The notes: generated by a model from the sequence alone, not told the origin. A stretch of DNA of 6,085 nucleotides from an uncultured Litorilinea sp. (GCA_946885925.1 CAMPHP010000218.1:1-6085); one strand, 5' to 3'; numbered from the stretch's first letter, positions 1-5,955 are shown. Made by a program: numbers and translations.

Positions 1-2
1 TC

Positions 3-56
3 TTTACACAGCGTATCTTTGTAGAAGGAATTGCATTGTCTGGGGTCAAGGGCTAG
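3..56 (+). CDS. Sugar ABC transporter permease, C-terminal end only (partial)
   Basis: The frame is open from the left edge to a TAG at 54-56 and encodes 17 residues, FTQRIFVEGIALSGVKG. From memory of the family, an ending of the type QR-x-(F/Y)-V-x-G-(I/L)-(x)3-G-x-K-G directly before the stop is typical of the MalG-like inner-membrane permease of carbohydrate ABC importers (binding-protein-dependent transport family, COG0395 type). It is cytoplasmic and follows the last membrane helix. The rest of the gene and presumably its partner permease and binding protein lie to the left. The alpha-galactosidase starts 73 nt downstream on the same strand, so the transporter probably brings in an alpha-galactoside, although the fragment itself says nothing about substrate. 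Only 17 codons are visible, so the call rests entirely on this short tail and its context. Confidence 0.72.
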   Translation, partial: FTQRIFVEGIALSGVKG

Positions 57-114
57 CCTCGACTGCTACGGATACTCTTTTTTGTTCGCAACAAATTATT
101 CGCTATCGCGCAAC

Positions 115-121
115 AGAAGGA
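115..121 (+). promoter_or_regulatory. Ribosome binding site that sets the alpha-galactosidase start
   Basis: AGAAGGA lies 8 nt before the ATG at 130. It places translation initiation there rather than at the in-frame TTG at 31, which lies inside the preceding permease gene. Confidence 0.75.
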
Positions 122-129
122 AAGATGAA

Positions 130-1416
130 ATGCCTAAAATTGCCATGATTGGGGCTGGAAGCACCGTCTTCGCCTACCGGCTCACATGCGACATCCTCTC
201 TTTTCCAGAACTGGAAGATAGTGTGCTGGCTTTGGTCGATGTGAATCCAGACAATCTTGAGTTGTCTACGCAGTTAGTGTGCAAAGCCATCGAGCAGGAA
301 GGATTACCCGCACAGGTCATCTCGACGGATGATCGTCGCAAGGCGCTTGATGGCGCAGATTATGTCATTGCGATGTTCCGCGTCGGCGGTTTAGAGGCGA
401 TACGGCCCGACCTCGAGATCCCGCGGCGCTATGGCGTCGATCAGTCTGTCGGTGACACGCTTGGGCCTGGCGGTATCCTCTATGGCTTGCGTCATATCCC
501 CATTCTGATGGGGATATGTCAAGACATGCAAGAGTTATGCCCGGACGCATTACTGATGAACTATGCAAATCCGATGGCGGCGGGCTGCTGGGCCATCAAC
601 CGGGCGACTAACATCGCAAATGTCGGGCTATGCCATAGTGTGCAAGGAACCTCGAAGCAGTTGGCATCCTACATTGGAGCCCCGCTGGATGAGATCACCT
701 ATTGGGCAGGTGGTATCAATCACATGGATTGGTTCCTGCGCTTTGAGTGGAATGGAGAAGACGCCTATCCGCTGCTCCTTGAGGCGATGGAAAATCCGGA
801 GATTTATGCTAAGGATCCGGTACGCTTTGAAATCATGCGCCATTTCGGCCATTTCGTCAGCGAGTCGTCGGGCCACATGTCGGAGTATGTACCTTATTTC
901 CGGCGCACTCCGGAGCTAATGGAACGTTATTCGCTGAAATCGCGTGACGTGGACGCCAATTTGAGCCGGCGCGAGAACCATTACCAGGAGATCCGCAAGC
1001 GGCTGGCAAGCGACGAACCGCTTGAGTTTCACCGGACGCATGAGTACTGTTCTCGCATCATTCACGCCATGGAAACGAATACGCCCTATCTCTTTTATGG
1101 CAATGTCGAAAATACTGGCCTGATCACCAATCTGCCAGATCGCTCTTGTGTAGAGGTGCCTTGTCTTGTAGATGCCACGGGGCTCCATCCCTGCCATGTA
1201 GGCGAACTCCCCCCGCAGTGTGCCGGACTCAACCGCACGAATATTAGTGTCCAGGAATTGATCGTCAAGGCCGCATTGGAGGGAGATCGGGACGCGGTCT
1301 ATCAAGCCATGGCACTCGACCCTCTGACCGCTGCGCTGCTGCCCCTTGATAAGGTTCGCAACATGGCGGATGAGTTATTGGCGGCATCCGCTCCAATGCT
1401 GCCCCAATTCGCCTGA
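130..1416 (+). CDS. melA: Alpha-galactosidase, glycoside hydrolase family 4 (MelA type)
   Basis: Cytoplasmic enzyme of 428 residues that would release galactose from imported alpha-galactosides such as melibiose or raffinose-type sugars. GH4 enzymes use NAD+ and a divalent metal, usually Mn2+, in an oxidation-elimination mechanism rather than direct displacement. Visible features: the N-terminal Rossmann signature MIGAGST (residues 6-12), an acidic residue after strand 2 (VDVNP, 36-40), NYANPM (144-149), the metal-binding Cys and His in CHS (168-170) and GINHMDWF (195-202), and ESSGHMSEYVPYF (245-257), which is typical of the alpha-galactosidase branch. The C-terminal part (GNVENTGLITNLP, VEVPCLVD, LNRTNI, LDPLTAA) also reads as MelA. 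The length is close to E. coli MelA (451 residues). The ATG at 130 has an AGAAGGA site 8 nt upstream, and the Rossmann fold begins right after it. The gene lies between a sugar permease and a large esterase-like gene. GH4 also includes alpha-glucosidases and alpha-glucuronidases, so exact specificity is inferred. Confidence 0.93.
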   Translation: MPKIAMIGAGSTVFAYRLTCDILSFPELEDSVLALVDVNPDNLELSTQLVCKAIEQEGLPAQVISTDDRRKALDGADYVIAMFRVGGLEAIRPDLEIPRRYGVDQSVGDTLGPGGILYGLRHIPILMGICQDMQELCPDALLMNYANPMAAGCWAINRATNIANVGLCHSVQGTSKQLASYIGAPLDEITYWAGGINHMDWFLRFEWNGEDAYPLLLEAMENPEIYAKDPVRFEIMRHFGHFVSESSGHMSEYVPYFRRTPELMERYSLKSRDVDANLSRRENHYQEIRKRLASDEPLEFHRTHEYCSRIIHAMETNTPYLFYGNVENTGLITNLPDRSCVEVPCLVDATGLHPCHVGELPPQCAGLNRTNISVQELIVKAALEGDRDAVYQAMALDPLTAALLPLDKVRNMADELLAASAPMLPQFA

Positions 1417-1432
1417 TGCGTTAGGCGAATTG
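1405..1432 (+). promoter_or_regulatory. Inverted repeat across the alpha-galactosidase stop codon
   Basis: CAATTCGCCT (1405-1414) and AGGCGAATTG (1423-1432) are perfect reverse complements separated by 8 nt. The TGA stop (1414-1416) sits at the end of the left arm. No run of T follows (GCCCTCTAT), so it is not a standard intrinsic terminator. It could be a partial terminator, an RNA-processing or stabilising hairpin, or a means of setting the ratio between this gene and the next. The structure is seen; its role is not known. Confidence 0.6.
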
Positions 1433-1476
1433 CCCTCTATCCACGAGTTAATCCATCACAAATCAAGAGAGCCGCA

Positions 1477-3879
1477 ATGCAGAACTCGCCTTTACAGCAA
1501 CAACCTGCTAACTCGCCACTTTTGCATTGTGGCTCTGCTTCTACAGGGTTGCGCGACCGGCTCCGGCGTGCAGCCTGTCTCCAACACCTGCTGGAGACAT
1601 ACCAGTCGGACGAAGACGACAAACCGCACGATGCACCCATTTGGGAAAACTGGTTGCGCCAGAGTGGCGAATTGCCACCGGAGTTTGACGACCTGCCTAC
1701 CAACGCGTTCTTGCCTAACGTGTTGCAGTTTAATGATGGCAGACTGGTAACGTCTCCAGAGGAATGGCGTCTGCGCACACAAGAAGTCCTCGCTATTCTG
1801 GAGCAGTATCAATTAGGCGTCTGTCCACCACCGCCACCGGATTTGGTTGTTGAGGAACTGGCTGAAGCAGTCGATGAGGAGCGCAATGGAAGGATTAAGC
1901 AGCTCCGCCTGATTTATGGCCCCAGTGCAAAGGCAATCCGAGCCGATACGCTCGTCCCTTACAAAGATCCCGCGATGTATCGAACTGTGCACTTGCACGT
2001 TGAACTCTTTATTCCGAATGGCAATGGCCCTTTCCCCGCTGTGGTAGAGGTGGGGAGCCGGCGCGGCGACCGGATCACGGGCAGCTTGTCGGCGCGTGCC
2101 GCACAGCGGGGCTATGTTGTATGTACGTTTGATCGGAATGATGCTTTTCGGGCAAAAGATGTCTATACCGACTATCAATATGTCGAACTAGGCTGGTGGG
2201 CTTTTGGCGCTAGCCGTTGTATAGATTATCTGCTATCGGTTGACGTAGTGAATCACGAGAAAATAGCGGTGATTGGTCATTCGCGCGGTGGCAAAATGGC
2301 CCTGATTACGGCTGCATTGGATGGCCGCGTGGCCGCGGTCATTGCCAGTCACAATGGTGCTGGCGCTGGGACAACGCCTCCCTGGCGCTATCTTGGCGAA
2401 AAATATGGTGGTGAGACGCTTGAATCCAGCACATTATCCTTTCCCTATTGGAATCACCCCCGCTTACGCTTTTTCGCCGGACGTGAAAACAAACTCCCCT
2501 TTGACTCCCATTTTCTGATGGCGCTTGTTGCCCCGCGCGCCTTTTTGATAACAGAAGGCGACGCTGACGATGTAAGTGAACCCTGGGCAACTCAACAAGC
2601 TTATTTGGCGACCCAGGAGGTCTATACGCTTCTAGGACATCCGGAGCGTCTCAATATTGCCTTTCATCCAGGGGGACACCGGCTGGCTGAAGAAGTATTT
2701 GACCAGTATATCGATTGGCTTGACATGCAATTGGGCGAAGACAGACCCAACTTCCCGAACCAACTGATGTATACCTACACATTCGAGAAATGGCGGGAGT
2801 TGACTGGCGAAAACATTGATCCAGCGACTTTTCCGGAGCAAGACCTTGATCAACTTCTTGTTGCTGGTGATGGTAGTGTTGGTGACCAGGGAAGTTTGAT
2901 CCAGTCGCCAGAGATGTGGCAGAACAAGAGGGATGGTATACGCAAAAATATTCTATGGGCATTGGGCGAACTACCTCCCCAGACTCGCCAGGCCAATGCC
3001 ACACTTACCCATGTGCAATCGATCCCTGCTGCTTTGACCTCTTCTACTTTGACCTCTTCCGCTTTGATCAAGGCGAAACTTCCGGTTGAAGGTAAGTTAG
3101 TGGGGCATCTCACCTATCCAGCGCAAGCTAATGAAAAGCTGCCGGTGGTGATCTACTTACATGCCTATCTTGATATCTGTGGACATGCTTGGTCGGCAGA
3201 GTATGGATGGGCAGTTTCCGTCGGCGAACGGCTGGCACAGAAGGGCTTCCTGGCTGTCGAATATGACCAGTTTGGCTATGGGACACGTAACCGCGATAGT
3301 GGGCACGAGTTCTATCAGGCGAATCCGCGCCAGTCAGTCATGGGGGTGATGGTACAAGATCTGCGTAAAATGATCGATGCGCTGTGCGAACTGCCAATGG
3401 TAGATCCGACGCGGATTATGGTCGCTGGCTTTTCATTGGGAGGAGCTGTTGCGCTCTATGCTGCTGCACTGGAAGAGAGGATTGCGGCGGTTGCTTCGAC
3501 CTGTGGCTTTGCCTCCATGCGTTTGGATCGCCATGGTCAGGCTACGGAAGGCTTGATGCGTTATTCGCATTTGCGTCCTACTTTGCCACGGTTGGGATTC
3601 TTTGTTGGACAAGAAAAAAGAGTACCCTATGACTTCCACGAAATGCTTGCAATGATCGCACCCAGACCTGTTTTGGTTGTTGCGCCACTGCTTGATCAGG
3701 ATTTCTATCATGAGGATGTTCGGGCTTGCTATACAGCCGCTGCCACCGTATACAAGCTGTTAGGCGCAGAGAACAAACTCCAGCTAGAGACACCCAACGA
3801 TTTTAACCGCTATCCTCCGCACTACCAGCATCTTGTAAATGACTGGCTCTATCAGGTGGCTAAAGGCTGCACATCCTAA
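1477..3879 (+). CDS. Tandem two-domain alpha/beta-hydrolase, putative carbohydrate esterase
   Basis: An 800-residue protein with no signal peptide or membrane segment, so probably cytoplasmic. It contains two homologous hydrolase units, about residues 55-420 and 437-795. Each starts with a similar lead-in (SPEEW at 93-97, SPEMW at 477-481), then a hydrolase core. Unit 1 has GHSRGGK (267-273, nucleophile Ser269), LVAPRAFL (350-357), Asp364 as possible acid and HPGGH (397-401) with His401. The SRGGK elbow and PGGH recall CE15 glucuronoyl esterases and related acetyl-xylan-esterase-like proteins. Unit 2 has GFSLGG (651-656, Ser653), MIAPRPVL (726-733) and Asp740, but Asn777 aligns with His401. 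Likely role: de-esterification of an imported or partly degraded plant oligosaccharide, judged from the family and from the sugar permease and melA upstream. The ATG follows a weak AAGAGA site (1465-1470), 60 nt after melA. It ends with in-frame TAA TAG. A peptidase or other esterase activity cannot be excluded. Confidence 0.85.
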   Translation: MQNSPLQQQPANSPLLHCGSASTGLRDRLRRAACLQHLLETYQSDEDDKPHDAPIWENWLRQSGELPPEFDDLPTNAFLPNVLQFNDGRLVTSPEEWRLRTQEVLAILEQYQLGVCPPPPPDLVVEELAEAVDEERNGRIKQLRLIYGPSAKAIRADTLVPYKDPAMYRTVHLHVELFIPNGNGPFPAVVEVGSRRGDRITGSLSARAAQRGYVVCTFDRNDAFRAKDVYTDYQYVELGWWAFGASRCIDYLLSVDVVNHEKIAVIGHSRGGKMALITAALDGRVAAVIASHNGAGAGTTPPWRYLGEKYGGETLESSTLSFPYWNHPRLRFFAGRENKLPFDSHFLMALVAPRAFLITEGDADDVSEPWATQQAYLATQEVYTLLGHPERLNIAFHPGGHRLAEEVFDQYIDWLDMQLGEDRPNFPNQLMYTYTFEKWRELTGENIDPATFPEQDLDQLLVAGDGSVGDQGSLIQSPEMWQNKRDGIRKNILWALGELPPQTRQANATLTHVQSIPAALTSSTLTSSALIKAKLPVEGKLVGHLTYPAQANEKLPVVIYLHAYLDICGHAWSAEYGWAVSVGERLAQKGFLAVEYDQFGYGTRNRDSGHEFYQANPRQSVMGVMVQDLRKMIDALCELPMVDPTRIMVAGFSLGGAVALYAAALEERIAAVASTCGFASMRLDRHGQATEGLMRYSHLRPTLPRLGFFVGQEKRVPYDFHEMLAMIAPRPVLVVAPLLDQDFYHEDVRACYTAAATVYKLLGAENKLQLETPNDFNRYPPHYQHLVNDWLYQVAKGCTS
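3031..3060 (+). repeat. 15-bp tandem repeat inside the hydrolase gene
   Basis: GCTTTGACCTCTTCT (3031-3045) is followed by ACTTTGACCTCTTCC (3046-3060), 13 of 15 bases identical, and then by a partial third copy GCTTTGATC. It keeps the frame and encodes ALTSS-TLTSS (residues 519-528). It lies in the segment joining the lead-in of unit 2 to its hydrolase core, a place that probably tolerates length change. Confidence 0.8.
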
Positions 3880-3889
3880 TAGTTTCTCT

Positions 3890-3915
3890 GCATCTTTCTC
3901 ACGCATCTTTCTCAC
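3890..3915. repeat. Exact 13-bp tandem duplication between converging genes
   Basis: GCATCTTTCTCAC occurs twice head to tail (3890-3902 and 3903-3915) in the 49-nt space between the hydrolase stop and the stop of the minus-strand gene. No hairpin followed by a T-run is visible in this gap, so I annotate no terminator here. Confidence 0.9.
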
Positions 3916-3928
3916 TCCTATTATTGGC

Positions 3929-4372
3929 CTACTCAACAGACAAGAGCCATGTTCGCGCAAGCTGTGGGTCAGTGAAGAAACGTTGTTGGGCATTACTCAA
4001 GGTACGCTCGTATTCACCCATCTTGTCGACATCATGGTGTACATTTGCATAGGCGCGACAAGTAATACCTCGTTTCTTCTGGACGGTAACTTCTATTTCT
4101 GGAAATAAGCCCGCCACCGCTGGACGCATTCCATGATCGGCCAATAACCGGGGAATGATCAGCCGCATAGCCTTGTGTGCTGCCATGTCTTGCAATTCAT
4201 AGCCAGTTAAATTGTGCAGCAACTTAAAGCTCCCCCCGTCCTCAATGGCGGCTAAGGCTTCCTGCAAACTCGCTTCCCAACGTGCAACATCCTCGACAGT
4301 GACATTGCCTGTCAACCGTGTCGTCAAAATTTGGGTTTCTGGCTCCCATTCACTTGAAATTTGCTTGTTCAT
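3929..4372 (-). CDS. STAS/SEC14-like (SpoIIAA-like) small protein, putative
   Basis: A soluble protein of 147 residues with no membrane segment, signal peptide or clear catalytic motif. The pattern is an N-terminal beta stretch with an acidic-aromatic start (WEPETQILTTRLTGNVTVEDVARW, given here as two adjoining parts: WEPETQIL at 9-16 and TTRLTGNVTVEDVARW at 17-32), then a helix, a central strand (FKLLHNLTGYE, about 49-59), a helix, and a strand near PAVAGL (84-89). The C-terminus has the form ERTLSNAQQRFF followed by ARTWL. This layout resembles the STAS/SEC14 or SpoIIAA-like family (PF11964 type), whose members usually bind partners or small ligands rather than catalyse; no function can be assigned. 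The ATG at 4372 has only a weak AGG 6 nt upstream. It starts 38 nt after the amidase stop on the same strand, so it is probably co-transcribed and possibly translationally coupled. The coding call is firm and the family call tentative. Confidence 0.72.
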   Translation of the reverse strand: MNKQISSEWEPETQILTTRLTGNVTVEDVARWEASLQEALAAIEDGGSFKLLHNLTGYELQDMAAHKAMRLIIPRLLADHGMRPAVAGLFPEIEVTVQKKRGITCRAYANVHHDVDKMGEYERTLSNAQQRFFTDPQLARTWLLSVE

Positions 4373-4410
4373 TCTATGCCTGTGAGCTATCCATGATGAT
4401 CAAACTGTGC

Positions 4411-5346
4411 CTATCGAATTGCGCCGTGGGGCAAGACGGCATGGACGCCACGCACTCCATTGACGATCTGCGTGATACGTAAATCTACGGCTACACTTGC
4501 CAGTGCCAACGCGTGCGTACGCTCTACCTTGAGCATCTCTTGGAGGAGAAGTACCATTTCTTCTAATGCGATGTACATGGCCTCTTCTAAGTCTTGATGC
4601 AGGCCAAAGGTGATCCAGCCAGCGGGCGTCTTGGCGCGGAGCATGGAAAGTTTTGCGTTGTTGTGGACATGGAAGGTGAGCGCTACCTCTTCCATCGGGC
4701 ATTCAATGGCGGTTTCGCTGACCTCGCCATCTCCTTGCGCGGCGTGACCATCGCCAACATAGAAGAATCCCCCTTCAACCGTTACGGGCAAATAGAGGTT
4801 TGAGCCAGAGACTAGCTCCTTGCAATCAAGGTTGCCTCCGCAAAAGCGGGGCGGTACAGTGGACAACATATCAGGCTCATCCGGCGCTAATCCCATTACG
4901 CCCATGAAGGGGCGCAGAGCTACTGTATGACCATATTGGTTCTGGCCGACCATACGATCTCGGTCCAGCGTCCAGGCATGTACAGTCATGGTGGACTTAT
5001 CCACCAAACCAAATCGTTCGTTAACCGGATGGGGCCAGCCACCGGCAACACTAAAGCCATAGGCTCCAGGGCGAATAGTACCAATTTGAACTTCCAGTAC
5101 GTTGCCCGGTTTGGCTCCTTGCACAGCGACTGGACCGATCAGGGCATGGCCGCGGTCGTGTTCGCCGCGCGGCTCAAACTTGCGTCGCTCCTGTGTGGGA
5201 CTGATCAGTGGCTCCAGTCCCCACCCGGCATCAAGCGTGCGATAGTGCACTGTATCGCCCGACTCAATGGTGAGAATCGGGGAATGTTCACGGGAGATCG
5301 CACCGCAGAGGTTTGTACGTGTAGGTTCCAGATTGTAAGAAGCCAT
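4411..5346 (-). CDS. Acetamidase/formamidase family protein
   Basis: A 311-residue soluble amidase-family protein (FmdA/AmdA, PF03069 type). Members hydrolyse short aliphatic amides such as formamide or acetamide to ammonia and the carboxylic acid. Motifs in order: GDTVHYRTLDAG (30-41), GHALIGPVAVQGAKPGNVLEV (split as GHALIGPVAV 67-76 and QGAKPGNVLEV 77-87), RPFMGVMGLAP (145-155), PRFCGGNLDCKEL (166-178), LYLPVTVEGGFFYVGD (184-199) running into GHAAQGDGEVSETAIE (200-215), which is the family hallmark, and a C-terminal DLRITQIVNGVRGVHAVLP (288-306). It is shorter than the classic roughly 400-residue FmdA and AmdA enzymes and matches the short form found in many bacteria, whose substrates are mostly untested. 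The ATG at 5346 is preferred over the in-frame TTG at 5361 because GGAG (5356-5359) lies 9 nt before it and overlaps that TTG. The STAS-like gene follows after 38 nt. A nitrogen-scavenging role is inferred. Confidence 0.93.
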   Translation of the reverse strand: MASYNLEPTRTNLCGAISREHSPILTIESGDTVHYRTLDAGWGLEPLISPTQERRKFEPRGEHDRGHALIGPVAVQGAKPGNVLEVQIGTIRPGAYGFSVAGGWPHPVNERFGLVDKSTMTVHAWTLDRDRMVGQNQYGHTVALRPFMGVMGLAPDEPDMLSTVPPRFCGGNLDCKELVSGSNLYLPVTVEGGFFYVGDGHAAQGDGEVSETAIECPMEEVALTFHVHNNAKLSMLRAKTPAGWITFGLHQDLEEAMYIALEEMVLLLQEMLKVERTHALALASVAVDLRITQIVNGVRGVHAVLPHGAIR

Positions 5347-5355
5347 GATGAGGTT

Positions 5356-5359
5356 CTCC
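5356..5359 (-). promoter_or_regulatory. Ribosome binding site that sets the amidase start
   Basis: GGAG on the minus strand is 9 nt from the ATG at 5346. It overlaps the alternative TTG at 5361-5359, which would therefore have no site of its own. Confidence 0.7.
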
Positions 5360-5367
5360 AAGATGTG

Positions 5368-5400
5368 AACAAGGGCTACTCACCGAGAGCAGCCCTTGTT
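5368..5400 (-). promoter_or_regulatory. 14-bp leader hairpin before the amidase gene
   Basis: On the minus strand AACAAGGGCT (5400-5391) pairs perfectly with AGCCCTTGTT (5377-5368). Inside this, a G-U pair (5390 with 5378) and CUC-GAG (5389-5387 with 5381-5379) continue the stem to 14 bp, capped by a 5-nt UCGGU loop. The same DNA read as plus-strand RNA has an A-C mismatch at the wobble position, so the minus-strand RNA folds better. The stem ends 8 nt before the GGAG site. No U-run follows in this direction (CACATCTT). It may regulate or stabilise the amidase mRNA, or weakly end the upstream transcript. Confidence 0.65.
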
Positions 5401-5459
5401 TCTCTTTAGATGGTTAGGGGCACGTAGCTCAAATCGCGCCTACCTTCGCTGCTAGCAAC

Positions 5460-5488
5460 ACTAAAAGCTTCCAAATCACTTTTGTCGA
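5460..5488 (-). promoter_or_regulatory. Weak candidate promoter for the amidase gene
   Basis: TCGACA (5488-5483) and TTTAGT (5465-5460) are spaced by 17 nt. The -35 box matches 5 of 6 consensus bases, but the -10 box only 4 of 6 and lacks the key second-position A. It lies in the 187-nt gap between the GYD gene and the amidase, which otherwise holds only the leader hairpin. It would give a leader of about 105 nt. Alternatively the amidase is read from the strong promoter upstream of the GYD gene. Confidence 0.25.
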
Positions 5489-5533
5489 CACTACCTTAAT
5501 CAATATGAGCTTCACGTAGCGCAATCCTCGTGC

Positions 5534-5827
5534 CTAGGGCAGATTCTGGACGATACGCGCCATCTCCTCTTCGCTGTAGGCACGCATGGTTGTGGTGCGT
5601 ACGTTGCCCTGCATTCCCGTCGCGATCAACAACCGGGTTGCTGTCTCGTCATCGGGCGCTTCGATAATGACAATGCCATCATACTGGCCGAGCAACCACC
5701 AGATGCCGATAAAACGTCCACCCATACCCTTGGCTAATTCTGCGGCAGCTTTGGCCCGATTCGGTGATTCTTTGATATTGCGGATTCCTTGTTCGGTGAA
5801 GTTAAACAGCGAGACATAGGCTGGCAT
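5534..5827 (-). CDS. GYD-domain protein
   Basis: A 97-residue cytoplasmic protein of the GYD family (PF08734 type), a ferredoxin-like-fold domain of unknown biochemical role. The sequence starts MPAYVSLFNFTEQGIRNIK (1-19), continues with SPNRAKAA (21-28), and has the family-naming segment GQYDGIVIIEAPDDETA (47-63) and the conserved tail GNVRTTTMRAYSEEEMARI (74-92). It is essentially full length for the family. The start is the ATG at 5827: an AAGGAGGA site (5839-5832) lies 4 nt before it and homology begins at once. The longer frame from the ATG at 5959 would contain the promoter. The amidase lies 187 nt downstream on the same strand. GYD proteins are often annotated only by domain; no substrate or partner can be deduced here. 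Confidence 0.94.
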   Translation of the reverse strand: MPAYVSLFNFTEQGIRNIKESPNRAKAAAELAKGMGGRFIGIWWLLGQYDGIVIIEAPDDETATRLLIATGMQGNVRTTTMRAYSEEEMARIVQNLP

Positions 5828-5831
5828 TTTT

Positions 5832-5839
5832 TCCTCCTT
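5832..5839 (-). promoter_or_regulatory. Strong ribosome binding site of the GYD gene
   Basis: AAGGAGGA on the minus strand, 4 nt before the ATG at 5827. It is the best Shine-Dalgarno match in the window and fixes this start. Confidence 0.88.
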
Positions 5840-5910
5840 GCACCTATGAACCCATACAACAAACATTGGCGGGAAAGGCAACATGGTAGGAACGAGGTTG
5901 AGCCAACTGC

Positions 5911-5922
5911 CCATTGTAATGG
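5911..5922. promoter_or_regulatory. Palindrome over the -10 box, possible operator
   Basis: CCATT-GT-AATGG is a perfect inverted repeat with 5-bp arms that covers the whole -10 element. Its position would suit a repressor, but it is short and could have arisen by chance. Confidence 0.35.
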
Positions 5923-5941
5923 TGGGGGCATGACCTGTCAA
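5913..5941 (-). promoter_or_regulatory. Near-consensus housekeeping promoter of the GYD gene
   Basis: On the minus strand TTGACA (5941-5936, perfect -35) is followed after exactly 17 nt by TACAAT (5918-5913, 5 of 6 for -10). Transcription would begin near 5906, giving a leader of about 80 nt before the GYD start. A 12-bp palindrome overlaps the -10 box. Such a match suggests strong expression by the main sigma factor unless a repressor binds the palindrome. Confidence 0.8.
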
Positions 5942-5955
5942 CAGAAGTTCAAGCG

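Noticed and set aside
81..95. Small hairpin TTTGTT-CGC-AACAAA between the permease and melA
   Set aside because: It has six mostly A-T pairs with a 3-nt loop and no following T-run, too weak to call a terminator.
31..129. N-terminal extension of the alpha-galactosidase from the TTG at 31
   Set aside because: It overlaps the end of the permease gene, has no family similarity before the Rossmann motif, and the ATG at 130 has a good ribosome binding site.
2..142. Second open plus-strand frame at the left edge
   Set aside because: It would run through the permease stop region and the melA ribosome binding site, and its translation is rich in Cys, Arg and Gln with no recognisable motif. The frame ending at 56 carries the permease tail instead.
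916..1305. Minus-strand open frame of 129 codons inside melA
   Set aside because: It is antisense to a well-conserved GH4 region, has no motif and no ribosome binding site, and is a shadow of the real gene.
5368..5407. Intrinsic terminator on the plus strand (stem followed by TCTCTTT)
   Set aside because: No plus-strand gene ends upstream of it, the T-run is interrupted, and the stem pairs better in minus-strand RNA.
4927..5409. Plus-strand open frame of 160 codons opposite the amidase
   Set aside because: It lies antisense to conserved amidase motifs and the leader hairpin and shows no family features of its own.
5421..5520. Direct repeat CACGTAGC at 5421-5428 and 5513-5520 around the weak amidase promoter
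   Set aside because: Two copies of an 8-mer 92 nt apart are not unlikely by chance, and no third copy or symmetry supports an operator.
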